DNA of 16,964 nucleotides from an uncultured Erythrobacter sp. (GTDB lineage Bacteria > Pseudomonadota > Alphaproteobacteria > Sphingomonadales > Sphingomonadaceae): the NCBI GenBank assembly GCA_913061345.1, contig CAJXTZ010000050.1:1-16964 (forward strand), in the 5' to 3' direction. Below the pieces are notes generated by a model. The model saw nothing but the letters and a program-made list of their open reading frames with translations. It ran no database searches and had not been told where the DNA came from. Numbering within the stretch: position 1 is the first letter of the stretch; every line of letters starts with the position of its first letter. Of this stretch, positions 1 through 6,294 are shown one piece after another. The position numbers were made by a program, and so were the translations under genes.

Positions 1-48
1 CGAGATCATGCCTAGTCTCGTGGGCTCGGAGATGTGTATAAGAGACAG
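1..48 (+). other. Illumina Nextera i7 adapter (sequencing artefact)
   Basis: Bases 15-29 match the Nextera read-2 linker and 30-48 match the Tn5 mosaic end (AGATGTGTATAAGAGACAG). Bases 7-14 (CATGCCTA) match the i7 index N706 as written in the adapter, and 1-6 (CGAGAT) are the end of the P7 tail. This is library adapter left on the contig end, not genome or a natural transposon. Any open frame crossing it, and the apparent end of the neighbouring gene, is artificial. The adapter match comes from memory of the published oligonucleotides and is exact over the whole stretch. Confidence 0.97.
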
Positions 49-1605
49 CACGATATCGGCCTCGTTTCCGATCTGGCGGCGCTGGTTGATCGACTGGGAT
101 GGCACGAGCCACCGGACATGGCCGAAGGCTTCATACTGGGCGGCGTGGGGACAGGTCGCGAAATGCGGACACTTGATGTCTTGGCCATGCCCGCACAGGT
201 CCGTGTGGACGGACCCGCCCGCCGCATGAACCTCTTTCGCAAGGTCTGACCGCTTGCACATGCCGGGTTGCTGACGCCCGCGCCAGACCATCCAAGGCAA
301 TCCGTCATCGCCATCGGGTTCGAAATCCTCCCAAGGCGTATCGTCGAGATAGCGCCGCTTGGCTTCCTCAGCATTCAGCCGTTCTTGAAGTTCTTCGCAG
401 CGCTCGATGGACGGTGCCATTATCACCGTGTTGCGCCGTTCGCGGGTGGCGCGCTCGATCATTTGCTGAGTCTTGCCGACACCCAGCGGCACCTTGAACA
501 CACTTGCGCCGGGTTGCTCTAGCCGCAGGTCGAGTTCCTCGGCCATTTTCTCATAGGCGGCTTCGACTGATCCCGCAGGCTCTCGATAGCGTGGCAGTCC
601 ATAAGCCCCGCGCTGCTTTGCGCGAAACCCAATCTGCCGCCACATGCGCCGGGCTTCTTTCAGGTCGCGGCCACCTAGGCGTTGCCATGCATCCGCAGAT
701 GCATCGACCCGCTCAAGCTCTGCGACTAGCAGCGGATAGGCATCCTCCCACGTCATGCTGGGATCACGCCAACGCATCGCCGCTACCCATTTTTGCACGG
801 CTTCGCTGCGAAAGGATTCAGAATCGAACGCTTCTGCGTTGAGGCGCGGCATCGAGTTCGATCTTCCCCGCGTCGGCATCACGTTCACGGCCACGAACTG
901 GTCGAAATCTGGTGGGAAGCGGAATGAGACGGTTTCCTGCTCACCGCGACAGTAGAAAATCCGCTGCTGAAAGGGATCGACAGCATTCTCGAACATCGGC
1001 GGTGCAATGACGAGAAGCTGGCCGGGTTCCCGAATTTTGGTGTCGAAAACTTTATCCCCGAAGATCGCCTTGTGCCGTTCGTCTATGAAGTCGACCTTAT
1101 GCGGTTGGTATGGTCGGTATAACGCAAAGTAGAGATGGTAGCGCAATCCAATGTCTTCACCCTTCTTCGAGAACCCGGCGCTCGACGAGAGGGCCGCAAC
1201 ATAGGAAGACCGCTCTGGAAGCTGGTGGTAATGCCGAATGTGCTTATCCAGTACGCCAGCCGGGTCTCGGATCAGGTCATCACGGGAATAGCCGTCTAGA
1301 AAGGGCACCCCGTCCATCTCGCAGATGTAGACACGAGTAGCGCACCGTTCGAAATCGTCGCCTTTCCTCTCGCCCAACAGACTCGCATTATCCTTCCGGC
1401 TGGTCGGTATCAGGACGCGACCCCGCTTTGCGTTGGCCCGGAGGAAGTCGAAAATGTCGTGCGCGGATTGGAGTTCATCGACTGCGACATGGCTAAATCG
1501 AAACCGGGTGGGCCAGACGGTATCATCGTCCGCCCGGGTGCCATCGATGGACAACCGTTTCGCAATCGGTTGGTCTCGATCCAAGTTTGTGGCGACAGTG
1601 AACAT
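49..1605 (-). CDS. probable primase-polymerase/helicase of the integrated element, partial (3' end missing)
   Basis: The frame is open from ATG 1605 through 519 codons to the contig edge, where it runs into adapter. An in-frame TAA lies six codons upstream and no other start is in between, so the ATG is secure, although only a weak AGGTAA precedes it. A Walker A-like motif (VPLGVGKTQ, residues 372-380) is followed by a cysteine group (C450, C471, C479, C485; CPHFATCPH) and by RWLVPSQSINQ (498-508). The last codons read ADIV, where a DExx Walker B would be expected. The N-terminal part has SSSAG (140-144) and RYHLYF (155-160), resembling motif II of archaeo-eukaryotic-type primases, and CEMDG (95-99) as a possible motif I. 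The helicase half is the firmer call; the primase half is an inference. It probably replicates the element. Confidence 0.72.
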
Positions 1606-1606
1606 A

Positions 1607-1690
1607 TCACAATCGCGGCATTACCTGCATCGCCGGTTGTCGTCTTGCGGTGGAATTCGTAAATTCGACGGGCGAGTACGAGACGATCAC
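1607..1690 (-). CDS. possible 27-residue leader ORF before the primase-helicase
   Basis: A GTG at 1690 opens 27 codons ending in TGA at 1609-1607, one base before the ATG of the primase-helicase (TGA-T-ATG). Such spacing would suit termination-reinitiation coupling. The only strong Shine-Dalgarno-like sequence nearby (AAAGGAGG, about 1724-1717) is too far upstream for this GTG and lies in a hairpin. Codon use is not convincing. This is a candidate only; the primase may be translated on its own. Confidence 0.2.
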   Translation of the reverse strand: MIVSYSPVEFTNSTARRQPAMQVMPRL

Positions 1691-1693
1691 CGG

Positions 1694-1724
1694 GGAGGCG
1701 TGGCTTTGGCCGCGCCTCCTTTTT
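1694..1724. terminator. strong hairpin between alpA and the primase-helicase
   Basis: Arms GGAGGCGTGGC (1694-1704) and GCCGCGCCTCC (1709-1719) form 11 pairs, including one G-U wobble, with a 4-base loop and a T run at 1720-1724 on the plus strand. It looks like an intrinsic terminator for plus-strand transcripts, yet no plus-strand gene ends here. Read on the minus strand, the arm next to the alpA stop carries AAAGGAGG, so the hairpin could instead hide a ribosome binding site or protect the alpA mRNA 3' end. Confidence 0.6.
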
Positions 1725-1902
1725 ATTCGGCGGTGACGAGCTGGGCTTCGACGAACTGATCAAGGTCGGCTTGGCGGTAGCGAACCTGATGGCCGATCCG
1801 CGCAAGGGCTGGACCGCGCATCGGCGTTTTCGTGCGCCAGTGTTCGAGGGTCGAGGTGGACAGGCCGATGTAGTCGGCGGCTTCGCGTGTATTCAGCAAC
1901 AT
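1723..1902 (-). CDS. AlpA-like helix-turn-helix DNA-binding protein
   Basis: The 59-residue protein has the layout of AlpA/MerR-type excisionase-like regulators: LNTREAADYIGLSTSTLEHWR (residues 3-23) forms the helix-turn-helix, followed by the short wing GHQVRYRQADLDQFV (37-51). Such proteins act as recombination directionality factors or as transcriptional activators of integrase genes in P4-like elements. ATG 1902 is preferred over the longer 83-codon reading because AAGGA lies eight bases upstream and homologues start at this point. It lies between int, behind a terminator, and the primase-helicase. The exact role, excision or gene control, cannot be told from sequence. Confidence 0.85.
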   Translation of the reverse strand: MLLNTREAADYIGLSTSTLEHWRTKTPMRGPALARIGHQVRYRQADLDQFVEAQLVTAE

Positions 1903-1970
1903 TGGGCATTCCTTCCAAACAACGATCAAAACCAGCAGAAACCGTTGTTGGGGTAGGCGCGCCATTCTGC

Positions 1971-2007
1971 TCAAAAAGACTCACCGGGCTTGGCAATTCC
2001 CGGCGAG
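1971..2007 (-). terminator. intrinsic terminator between int and alpA
   Basis: On the minus strand a stem of nine pairs (CTCGCCGGG with CCCGGTGAG, one G-U) and a 10-base loop is followed by TCTTTTT. It lies 68 bases beyond the int stop and should end int transcripts. It also lies just downstream of the candidate alpA promoter at 2022-2049 and could attenuate transcription into alpA. Confidence 0.75.
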
Positions 2008-2021
2008 GTGGTGTGAGGCGG

Positions 2022-2049
2022 AATATAGTGCGACTGCAATTCATTGCAA
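2022..2049 (-). promoter_or_regulatory. candidate sigma-70-type promoter upstream of alpA
   Basis: On the minus strand TTGCAA (2049-2044) and TATATT (2027-2022) are separated by 16 bases. Direction suits alpA and the primase-helicase. The -35 box and spacer lie within the inverted repeat at 2028-2054, as expected for a controlled promoter. Confidence 0.45.
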
Positions 2050-2054
2050 CGCAC
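2028..2054. promoter_or_regulatory. inverted repeat, candidate operator
   Basis: GTGCG-AC-TGCAA-TTCA-TTGCA-A-CGCAC is an almost complete dyad: inner arms 2035-2039 and 2044-2048, outer arms 2028-2032 and 2050-2054, with one unpaired base of asymmetry. It covers the -35 region of the candidate alpA promoter. The inner half-site TGCAA also recurs upstream of int. The binding protein is unknown; AlpA, the integrase or an off-window repressor are possible. Confidence 0.5.
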
Positions 2055-2074
2055 AATTCAGGACTAATCGCCAA

Positions 2075-3178
2075 TTAGGCGGGAGGGCTGTTTAAACGCC
2101 TAAGAAGTTCCTCAGTAACGGCATCCATTATCGGGCGCATACTGTCGGCGTGAACATGAACATACCGGCCAGTTATTGTCCGCATCCCGTTGCTGTGGTT
2201 GAGGATGCGTCCGATCTGGTCTTCGGGAATGTCTATCTCGGCGGCGACACTTGCCCATGTGTGGCGCAGTGAACGCAATGTGCCGGGCACTTCGTCATGA
2301 CGCGGATGGACAACAGGCCGCTTGCCGGACTTGTCGGGGAACACATAACGGCCTTGGCGTTCCAGCTTGTCGATGATCGCAAAGTGGTGATCGTTGAGGG
2401 GCAGGAAGTGTTCCCGGCCATTCTTCGTCTGCGGGATCGTCAAGAATCGGCGCTCCCGGTCGATATGATCCCACTCGATGCGAGCGAAGCGGTAAAACTC
2501 GCGGTGGATGGGGTTGATGATGCACTCGACGATCTCGTTCCACGCAGCGAGGTCGTAAATCGGCTTGTTGCGGGTCGGTGTCGGATTGTTCCAAGCCTGC
2601 TGCTTCCCGGCGCGTGAGCGCAGGATGTCAGTCGGGCACGGCGGGATCGTGTAGTTTTCGAACTCCTCACGCGCGACATTCCAGATAGTGCGCATCGCGC
2701 GCATGGTTTCGTCCGCCATAACCGGACCTTCCGGCGTCAGTTCGCGGTGGCGATTGCGGACCATCGCGCCGGTAATTTCAGACAGCGGGTAGGATAACCA
2801 AACTTCGAGACGAACCAGGAGCGACCGCTTGATGTATTCGATCTGCTGCTTCCCGGCGCGGCTCGTTTCGAGATAAACGTTCAGCGCATCGTTCAGCGTG
2901 ATCTCTCGCCGCTCCAAGTTCTTCGCCTTGCCGAAACGCATATCGTAATCGAGTTGGCGGGCGGCATCGCGCGCCTTGTTGACGCTGACTGTCGGATAGC
3001 GGCCTAGGTTCACGCGCTTCGTTTTGCCGCGCTGGTCGATCTGGAAATACAGCGTTGTCGAGTTCGAGCGGACGTGCGCGACGAGGCCGCGCACTACCGT
3101 GTCCCAGTGGCGCACTACGCCGGTTTCGGGACGTTCGATTGAGTCGAGATGGCGAGCGGAAAGTTCCACGCTTGGCAT
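2075..3178 (-). CDS. int: tyrosine recombinase / P4-type integrase, probably catalytically impaired
   Basis: The 367-residue protein has the DUF4102-like N-terminal arm-binding domain (residues 6-90; RGLVAHVRSNSTTLYFQ, NLGRYPTVS), a core-binding domain (about 93-175) and a catalytic domain. Visible catalytic residues are K252 (QTKNG), R305 (SLRHTWAS), H328 (ILNHSN) and the nucleophile Y339 (GRYVH). The box I segment is missing: RF at 230-231 runs straight into ARIEWDHID, where relatives carry about 11 residues including the first catalytic Arg. The usual HxxR histidine is Arg302. ATG 3178 is chosen over the upstream in-frame start because GGAG lies nine bases before it. It presumably integrated the element into the tRNA site at 3338-3376. 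Confidence 0.9.
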   Translation of the reverse strand: MPSVELSARHLDSIERPETGVVRHWDTVVRGLVAHVRSNSTTLYFQIDQRGKTKRVNLGRYPTVSVNKARDAARQLDYDMRFGKAKNLERREITLNDALNVYLETSRAGKQQIEYIKRSLLVRLEVWLSYPLSEITGAMVRNRHRELTPEGPVMADETMRAMRTIWNVAREEFENYTIPPCPTDILRSRAGKQQAWNNPTPTRNKPIYDLAAWNEIVECIINPIHREFYRFARIEWDHIDRERRFLTIPQTKNGREHFLPLNDHHFAIIDKLERQGRYVFPDKSGKRPVVHPRHDEVPGTLRSLRHTWASVAAEIDIPEDQIGRILNHSNGMRTITGRYVHVHADSMRPIMDAVTEELLRRLNSPPA

Positions 3179-3197
3179 GTTGTAGGTCTCCTCTGAT

Positions 3198-3302
3198 TTT
3201 GCAGGGACGTTGCAGTGAGTAACCCGTCTCAATCTGTTGGCAACACGGTGCAACGGATCGGATAAGTCACTGCAATATCAGGGATTCTGCAAAGGTCTGC
3301 AA
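3198..3302. repeat. cluster of TGCAA/TGCAG motifs, candidate arm-type integrase sites
   Basis: Six short motifs lie between the int start and the tRNA fragment: TTGCAG near 3200 and 3210, GTGCAA at 3249, CTGCAA at 3270, 3287 (TCTGCAAAGG) and 3297 (TCTGCAACCG). The last two are 10 bases apart, one helical turn. The place between int and the crossover region is where integrase or Xis arm sites are expected. The motif is short, so chance cannot be excluded. Confidence 0.4.
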
Positions 3303-3337
3303 CCGAAGACAATCGAGTTTTTAAGGTTCACACGGGT

Positions 3338-3376
3338 GGGGTCGCAGGTTCAATCCAATCCCTGCCGCGCCCACCA
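3338..3376 (+). other. tRNA 3'-end fragment, probable attachment site (attR/attL)
   Basis: Reading plus, a variable-loop-like GGGGTC precedes the T stem GCAGG (3344-3348), which pairs with CCTGC (3361-3365). The acceptor strand CGCGCCC (3366-3372), discriminator A and CCA (3374-3376) follow. No D arm or anticodon arm precedes it, so it is a fragment. The T loop is 12 bases instead of 7 because CAATC is tandemly repeated (3351-3360). The amino acid identity cannot be fixed; the matching 5' acceptor strand would be GGGCGCG. Confidence 0.75.
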
Positions 3377-3603
3377 TTCCCCAGCCCTGGTTTCGTAATT
3401 TTCTTTGAAATCCGAATTCTGCTTCAGCGTCGAGGCTATCGAACAGATTCTGCAGGATAAGCATCCACGACGGCTATTGACCTAACCTGCGTCATTCGCA
3501 TTCAGGATGTGCCGGTCACATACTGCTGCTCGTTACCTTAAATTCCGACGATCAGACATAAACCAGGGCGCGGTCGCAAGTATTGTACTTGTTATGGCAG
3601 CGC
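3377..3603. other. non-coding stretch between the element and the sulfotransferase gene
   Basis: No convincing gene is seen on either strand. The only structure noticed is a perfect inverted repeat near its right end (3577-3591). It is probably host flank in which the rest of the tRNA operon or its terminator once lay; no T-rich terminator is visible behind the CCA. Confidence 0.5.
3577..3591. repeat. short perfect inverted repeat downstream of the sulfotransferase gene
   Basis: CAAGTA-TTG-TACTTG lies 13 bases beyond the sulfotransferase stop. It could be a weak hairpin at the mRNA 3' end or a protein site. There is no T run on the minus strand, so it is not a standard intrinsic terminator. 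Confidence 0.35.
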
Positions 3604-4884
3604 TCAACGCCGCGAACTTACCGCCTTGCCTTCTTGCGCCACTTCAAAGTCTTGCACGTAGTTTCTCAACCGATTCATCACGTCGTCTTCGGCAAGGCCA
3701 AACTCGGTCAGGCTATAGCGATGAGGCTGGCTTTTCAGGGACGCAGCTTCTCCATAATAGGCCTCCATTGCAGGCCATGCGTGTTCGATATCCAAGCCGA
3801 GGAAGTCGTAGATTCTCGACATTGCGCCACGCCAGTTCGCATCGACATCTTCGTAGTGAACATCGATCATGCGATCGGGCGCGATGGCCTTGCGCCCCTG
3901 TTGCATCCTGTCGATCTGTACCTGCGTCTTTCGAAGCCACTCCTGGCCAACGATGTCCGGCTGTGCATGGTCGGAATAAATACAGGTCTGGTTCCACGCC
4001 AGCGAGGCGGAGCTGGCCACCACGCGCACCGGATCGCGGTGAGTGAAGATGAAGCGCGCATCGGGGAAGACAGCCAGCAGGGCATCCAGGTCCAGCATGT
4101 GCTGCGGCGTTTTGAGCACCCATGGCTTTAGGGAACTTGCCTGCTGCGACCATCCGATCAACTTCAGGAGGCGCGCCATCTGTTCGTATGCTGGCGTAGC
4201 GTCCTGTTCCTCGCACCAGCGGCCATAGCCAGGCACGTGCCACTGCGCCTCGTGCTTCATGCCCCAGAAGGAGTTAACCAGCAGGCCCAGTTCTTCTTCC
4301 GGCTGCATCGGGCCCGTGGGATGGATGGCCAGCGTATGCGGATTGGCAAGTTTCGCAACCTTTCGCGCCCTCTCGGCGAAGGCGATCCGGTTGTCGGCTT
4401 TTCGATGGGCGAAATCGGGGCGCGGCACCGGGCTGATGGTTTCGAAACTGCGCATATGGGCAAAGCGCCGATCAGCAGACAGCAGACGATGCAGCCGCGT
4501 CGTGCCCGACCGCATGGGACCGACGATAAACACCGGGTTGAGCAATGGACGCGCCAGTATTTCCCGATGCTGCGCAAACCACTGCTGCGCCCACAATCGG
4601 TCCATCAGTACCTTTTCGCATTGCTTCACCGCAAACCAGGCGCCCGCTTCGTGCAGTTGCGCCTCGTTCTTCAGCGATTCGAGCAGGACCGCAAAGGGCT
4701 GCTCGAACCATGGGTCACCGAAATCGTCCGCCCCCGCGCGCTCGGCGGCCGTAGCCATGATCTGTTCTTTGTCGAGGTTGGCTGGCTCCAGCAGCCCTGT
4801 ATCGGTGGCGAGCCTGGTGGCCCATTGCACCGCGTCGACGAAGCGGGTTCGCCGCGGGGGCTTTTCAATACTTTTATCCAGCAA
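3604..4884 (-). CDS. sulfotransferase family protein
   Basis: The 426-residue protein carries the two nucleotide-binding signatures of PAPS-dependent sulfotransferases: the 5'-phosphosulfate loop FIVGPMRSGTT (residues 119-129) and the 3'-phosphate motif FIFTHRDPVRVVASSASL (278-295). KTPQHML (258-264) lies before the second motif, as in the Sulfotransfer_3 group. It has no signal peptide or membrane segment, so it is probably cytoplasmic; the acceptor is unknown. The start is taken as TTG 4884, just after an in-frame TAA, with AGGGG eight bases upstream. The first internal ATG is residue 43 and would leave the core intact. It is transcribed away from serS from a 127-bp shared upstream region. 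Confidence 0.85.
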   Translation of the reverse strand: MLDKSIEKPPRRTRFVDAVQWATRLATDTGLLEPANLDKEQIMATAAERAGADDFGDPWFEQPFAVLLESLKNEAQLHEAGAWFAVKQCEKVLMDRLWAQQWFAQHREILARPLLNPVFIVGPMRSGTTRLHRLLSADRRFAHMRSFETISPVPRPDFAHRKADNRIAFAERARKVAKLANPHTLAIHPTGPMQPEEELGLLVNSFWGMKHEAQWHVPGYGRWCEEQDATPAYEQMARLLKLIGWSQQASSLKPWVLKTPQHMLDLDALLAVFPDARFIFTHRDPVRVVASSASLAWNQTCIYSDHAQPDIVGQEWLRKTQVQIDRMQQGRKAIAPDRMIDVHYEDVDANWRGAMSRIYDFLGLDIEHAWPAMEAYYGEAASLKSQPHRYSLTEFGLAEDDVMNRLRNYVQDFEVAQEGKAVSSRR

Positions 4885-4994
4885 TTACGGCCCCTGTCTG
4901 TGGGTATCGGGTGACTAATTCAGTGCCGCAGGTCATCAAAGGTTCCCTGCCCGTGCCGGCATATGCATCCATGCTGGACAAGCGGCAAGCTGGC

Positions 4995-5007
4995 GGGGCA
5001 TAGCCCC
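4995..5007 (+). promoter_or_regulatory. small hairpin directly before the serS start
   Basis: GGGGC-ATA-GCCCC ends four bases before the serS ATG. No good Shine-Dalgarno lies elsewhere in the last 20 bases, so the ribosome must either use the G-rich arm or load here in another way. The hairpin could lower or tune serS translation. Confidence 0.35.
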
Positions 5008-5011
5008 GGCC

Positions 5012-6292
5012 ATGCATGATCTGCGACAGATAAGAGAGAATCCGAAAGCCTTCGACGAGGCGCTGGCTAAGCGGGGGGTTGCGCCTGTTTCCTCCCAGTT
5101 GCTGAAACTGGACGAAGAACGGCGGGAACTGACCACGCGGCTGCAGGAGATGCAAAGTCGCCGCAACGAGGCTTCCAAGGCCATTGGTCAGGCCATGGGC
5201 CAAGGCGAAAAGGACAAGGCAGAGGCACTGAAGGCCGAAGTTGCCGAGATCAAGCAGGCGATGCCGCAAATAGAGAACGAGGAGCGCGCCCTGGGGCGGG
5301 CCCTGGCCGATGCGCTGGCCGCGATACCCAACATTCCTGCCGATGGGGTACCCGTTGGCGAGGACGAGGACGGCAACGTCGAGGTCAGCCGCTGGTCCAC
5401 GCCCAAAGCGCTCGAATTCGCGCCGCGCGAACATGCGGACATCGGCCCTGCCCTCGGCATGGATTTCGAGACCGCCACGGCAATGTCGGGTGCGCGATTT
5501 ACGTTTCTGCGCGGCCAGATGGCCCGGCTGAATCGTGCGATCGCGCAGTTCATGCTGGATCAACAGACGGGTCGCAACGGGTATACAGAGTGCGCGCCGC
5601 CACTGCTGGTACGGGACGAGGCCGTGTTCGGCACGGGCCAGTTGCCCAAGTTTGCCGAGGACCTGTTCCAGACCACCGATGGCCGCTGGCTGATCCCCAC
5701 TGCCGAGGTTTCGCTCACGAATTCGGTGCGCGAGCAGATCATCGACGATCTTTCCGATCCCATTCGCCTTACCGCCCTCACACCCTGCTTCCGCAGTGAA
5801 GCGGGCGCGGCGGGCAAGGATACGCGCGGCCTCATACGCCAGCACCAGTTCGACAAGGTGGAACTGGTATCCATCTGCCGCGCAGAAGACGCCCATGCCG
5901 AGCATGAGCATATGGTGAAAAGCGCCGAGGGCGTCCTCCAAGCGCTCGACCTGCCTTACCGCAAAATGCTGCTGTGTACGGGCGACATGGGATTTGGCGC
6001 CGGCAAGACCTTCGATCTGGAAGTCTGGCTGCCGGGGCAGGATGCCTACCGCGAGATCAGTTCCATCAGCTGGTGCGGCGACTTCCAGGCGCGGCGGATG
6101 AATGCCCGTTACAGGCCGGAAGCTGGCGCGAAGAAAACCGAATTCGTCCACACGCTGAACGGCTCCGGCCTGGCCGTAGGCCGCACGCTTGTTGCCGTGC
6201 TGGAAAACTATCAGCAGGAAGATGGCTCTGTCGCGGTGCCAGATGTACTCAAATCCTATATGGGCGGTACTGAAAAGCTGGTAGCAAGCTAA
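5012..6292 (+). CDS. serS: seryl-tRNA synthetase
   Basis: It charges tRNA-Ser (and tRNA-Sec where present) with serine in the cytoplasm. The 426-residue length is standard. The N-terminal helical hairpin that grips the tRNA long arm spans about residues 28-102. The class II core has TAEVSLTN (230-237), motif 2 [18 protein letters not shown] (257-274) with [10 protein letters not shown] (276-285), and motif 3 [19 protein letters not shown] (383-401). The start [11 protein letters not shown] matches the usual alphaproteobacterial N terminus. surE follows after two bases and the K+ channel gene after that, all on the plus strand, so they are probably co-transcribed. Confidence 0.98.
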   Translation: MHDLRQIRENPKAFDEALAKRGVAPVSSQLLKLDEERRELTTRLQEMQSRRNEASKAIGQAMGQGEKDKAEALKAEVAEIKQAMPQIENEERALGRALADALAAIPNIPADGVPVGEDEDGNVEVSRWSTPKALEFAPREHADIGPALGMDFETATAMSGARFTFLRGQMARLNRAIAQFMLDQQTGRNGYTECAPPLLVRDEAVFGTGQLPKFAEDLFQTTDGRWLIPTAEVSLTNSVREQIIDDLSDPIRLTALTPCFRSEAGAAGKDTRGLIRQHQFDKVELVSICRAEDAHAEHEHMVKSAEGVLQALDLPYRKMLLCTGDMGFGAGKTFDLEVWLPGQDAYREISSISWCGDFQARRMNARYRPEAGAKKTEFVHTLNGSGLAVGRTLVAVLENYQQEDGSVAVPDVLKSYMGGTEKLVAS

Positions 6293-6294
6293 AC

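Larger units (their letters stand above)
49..3376. mobile_element. right end of an integrated element (satellite, prophage or island)
   Basis: A P4-type integrase, an AlpA-like regulator and a probable primase-helicase lie head to tail on the minus strand. They are followed on the right by a tRNA 3'-end fragment ending in CCA. This order (att site, int, alpA, replication gene) is typical of P4-like satellites and small integrative islands of Proteobacteria. Housekeeping chromosome resumes to the right of the fragment. The left end, any intact tRNA and any cargo lie beyond the contig end. Boundaries are inferred from the tRNA fragment; no second repeat copy is in the window to confirm them. 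Confidence 0.8.

Noticed and set aside
30..48. Tn5/IS50-type mosaic end suggesting a natural transposon
   Set aside because: It is directly joined to the Nextera linker and an i7 index, so it is library adapter.
12..374. Minus-strand open frame of 120 codons at the left edge
   Set aside because: It runs through adapter and is out of frame with the long primase-helicase frame, whose motifs and codon use are coherent.
1410..1805. Minus-strand frame of 131 codons overlapping alpA and the primase-helicase start
   Set aside because: It overlaps two better-supported genes in another frame. A middle part reads protein-like, so it is kept only as a possible frameshift trace in the findings.
3311..3340. 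Possible anticodon arm (TTTTTAA, Lys-like loop) before the tRNA 3' fragment
   Set aside because: No pairing stem flanks it and the distance to the T arm is wrong, so tRNA identity was not assigned.
4237..4914. Long plus-strand frames opposite the sulfotransferase gene
   Set aside because: They are shadows of a GC-rich gene; the minus-strand protein has both sulfotransferase motifs.
4874..6151. Minus-strand frame of 425 codons opposite serS
   Set aside because: It is antisense to a complete seryl-tRNA synthetase, has no RBS and no recognisable motifs.
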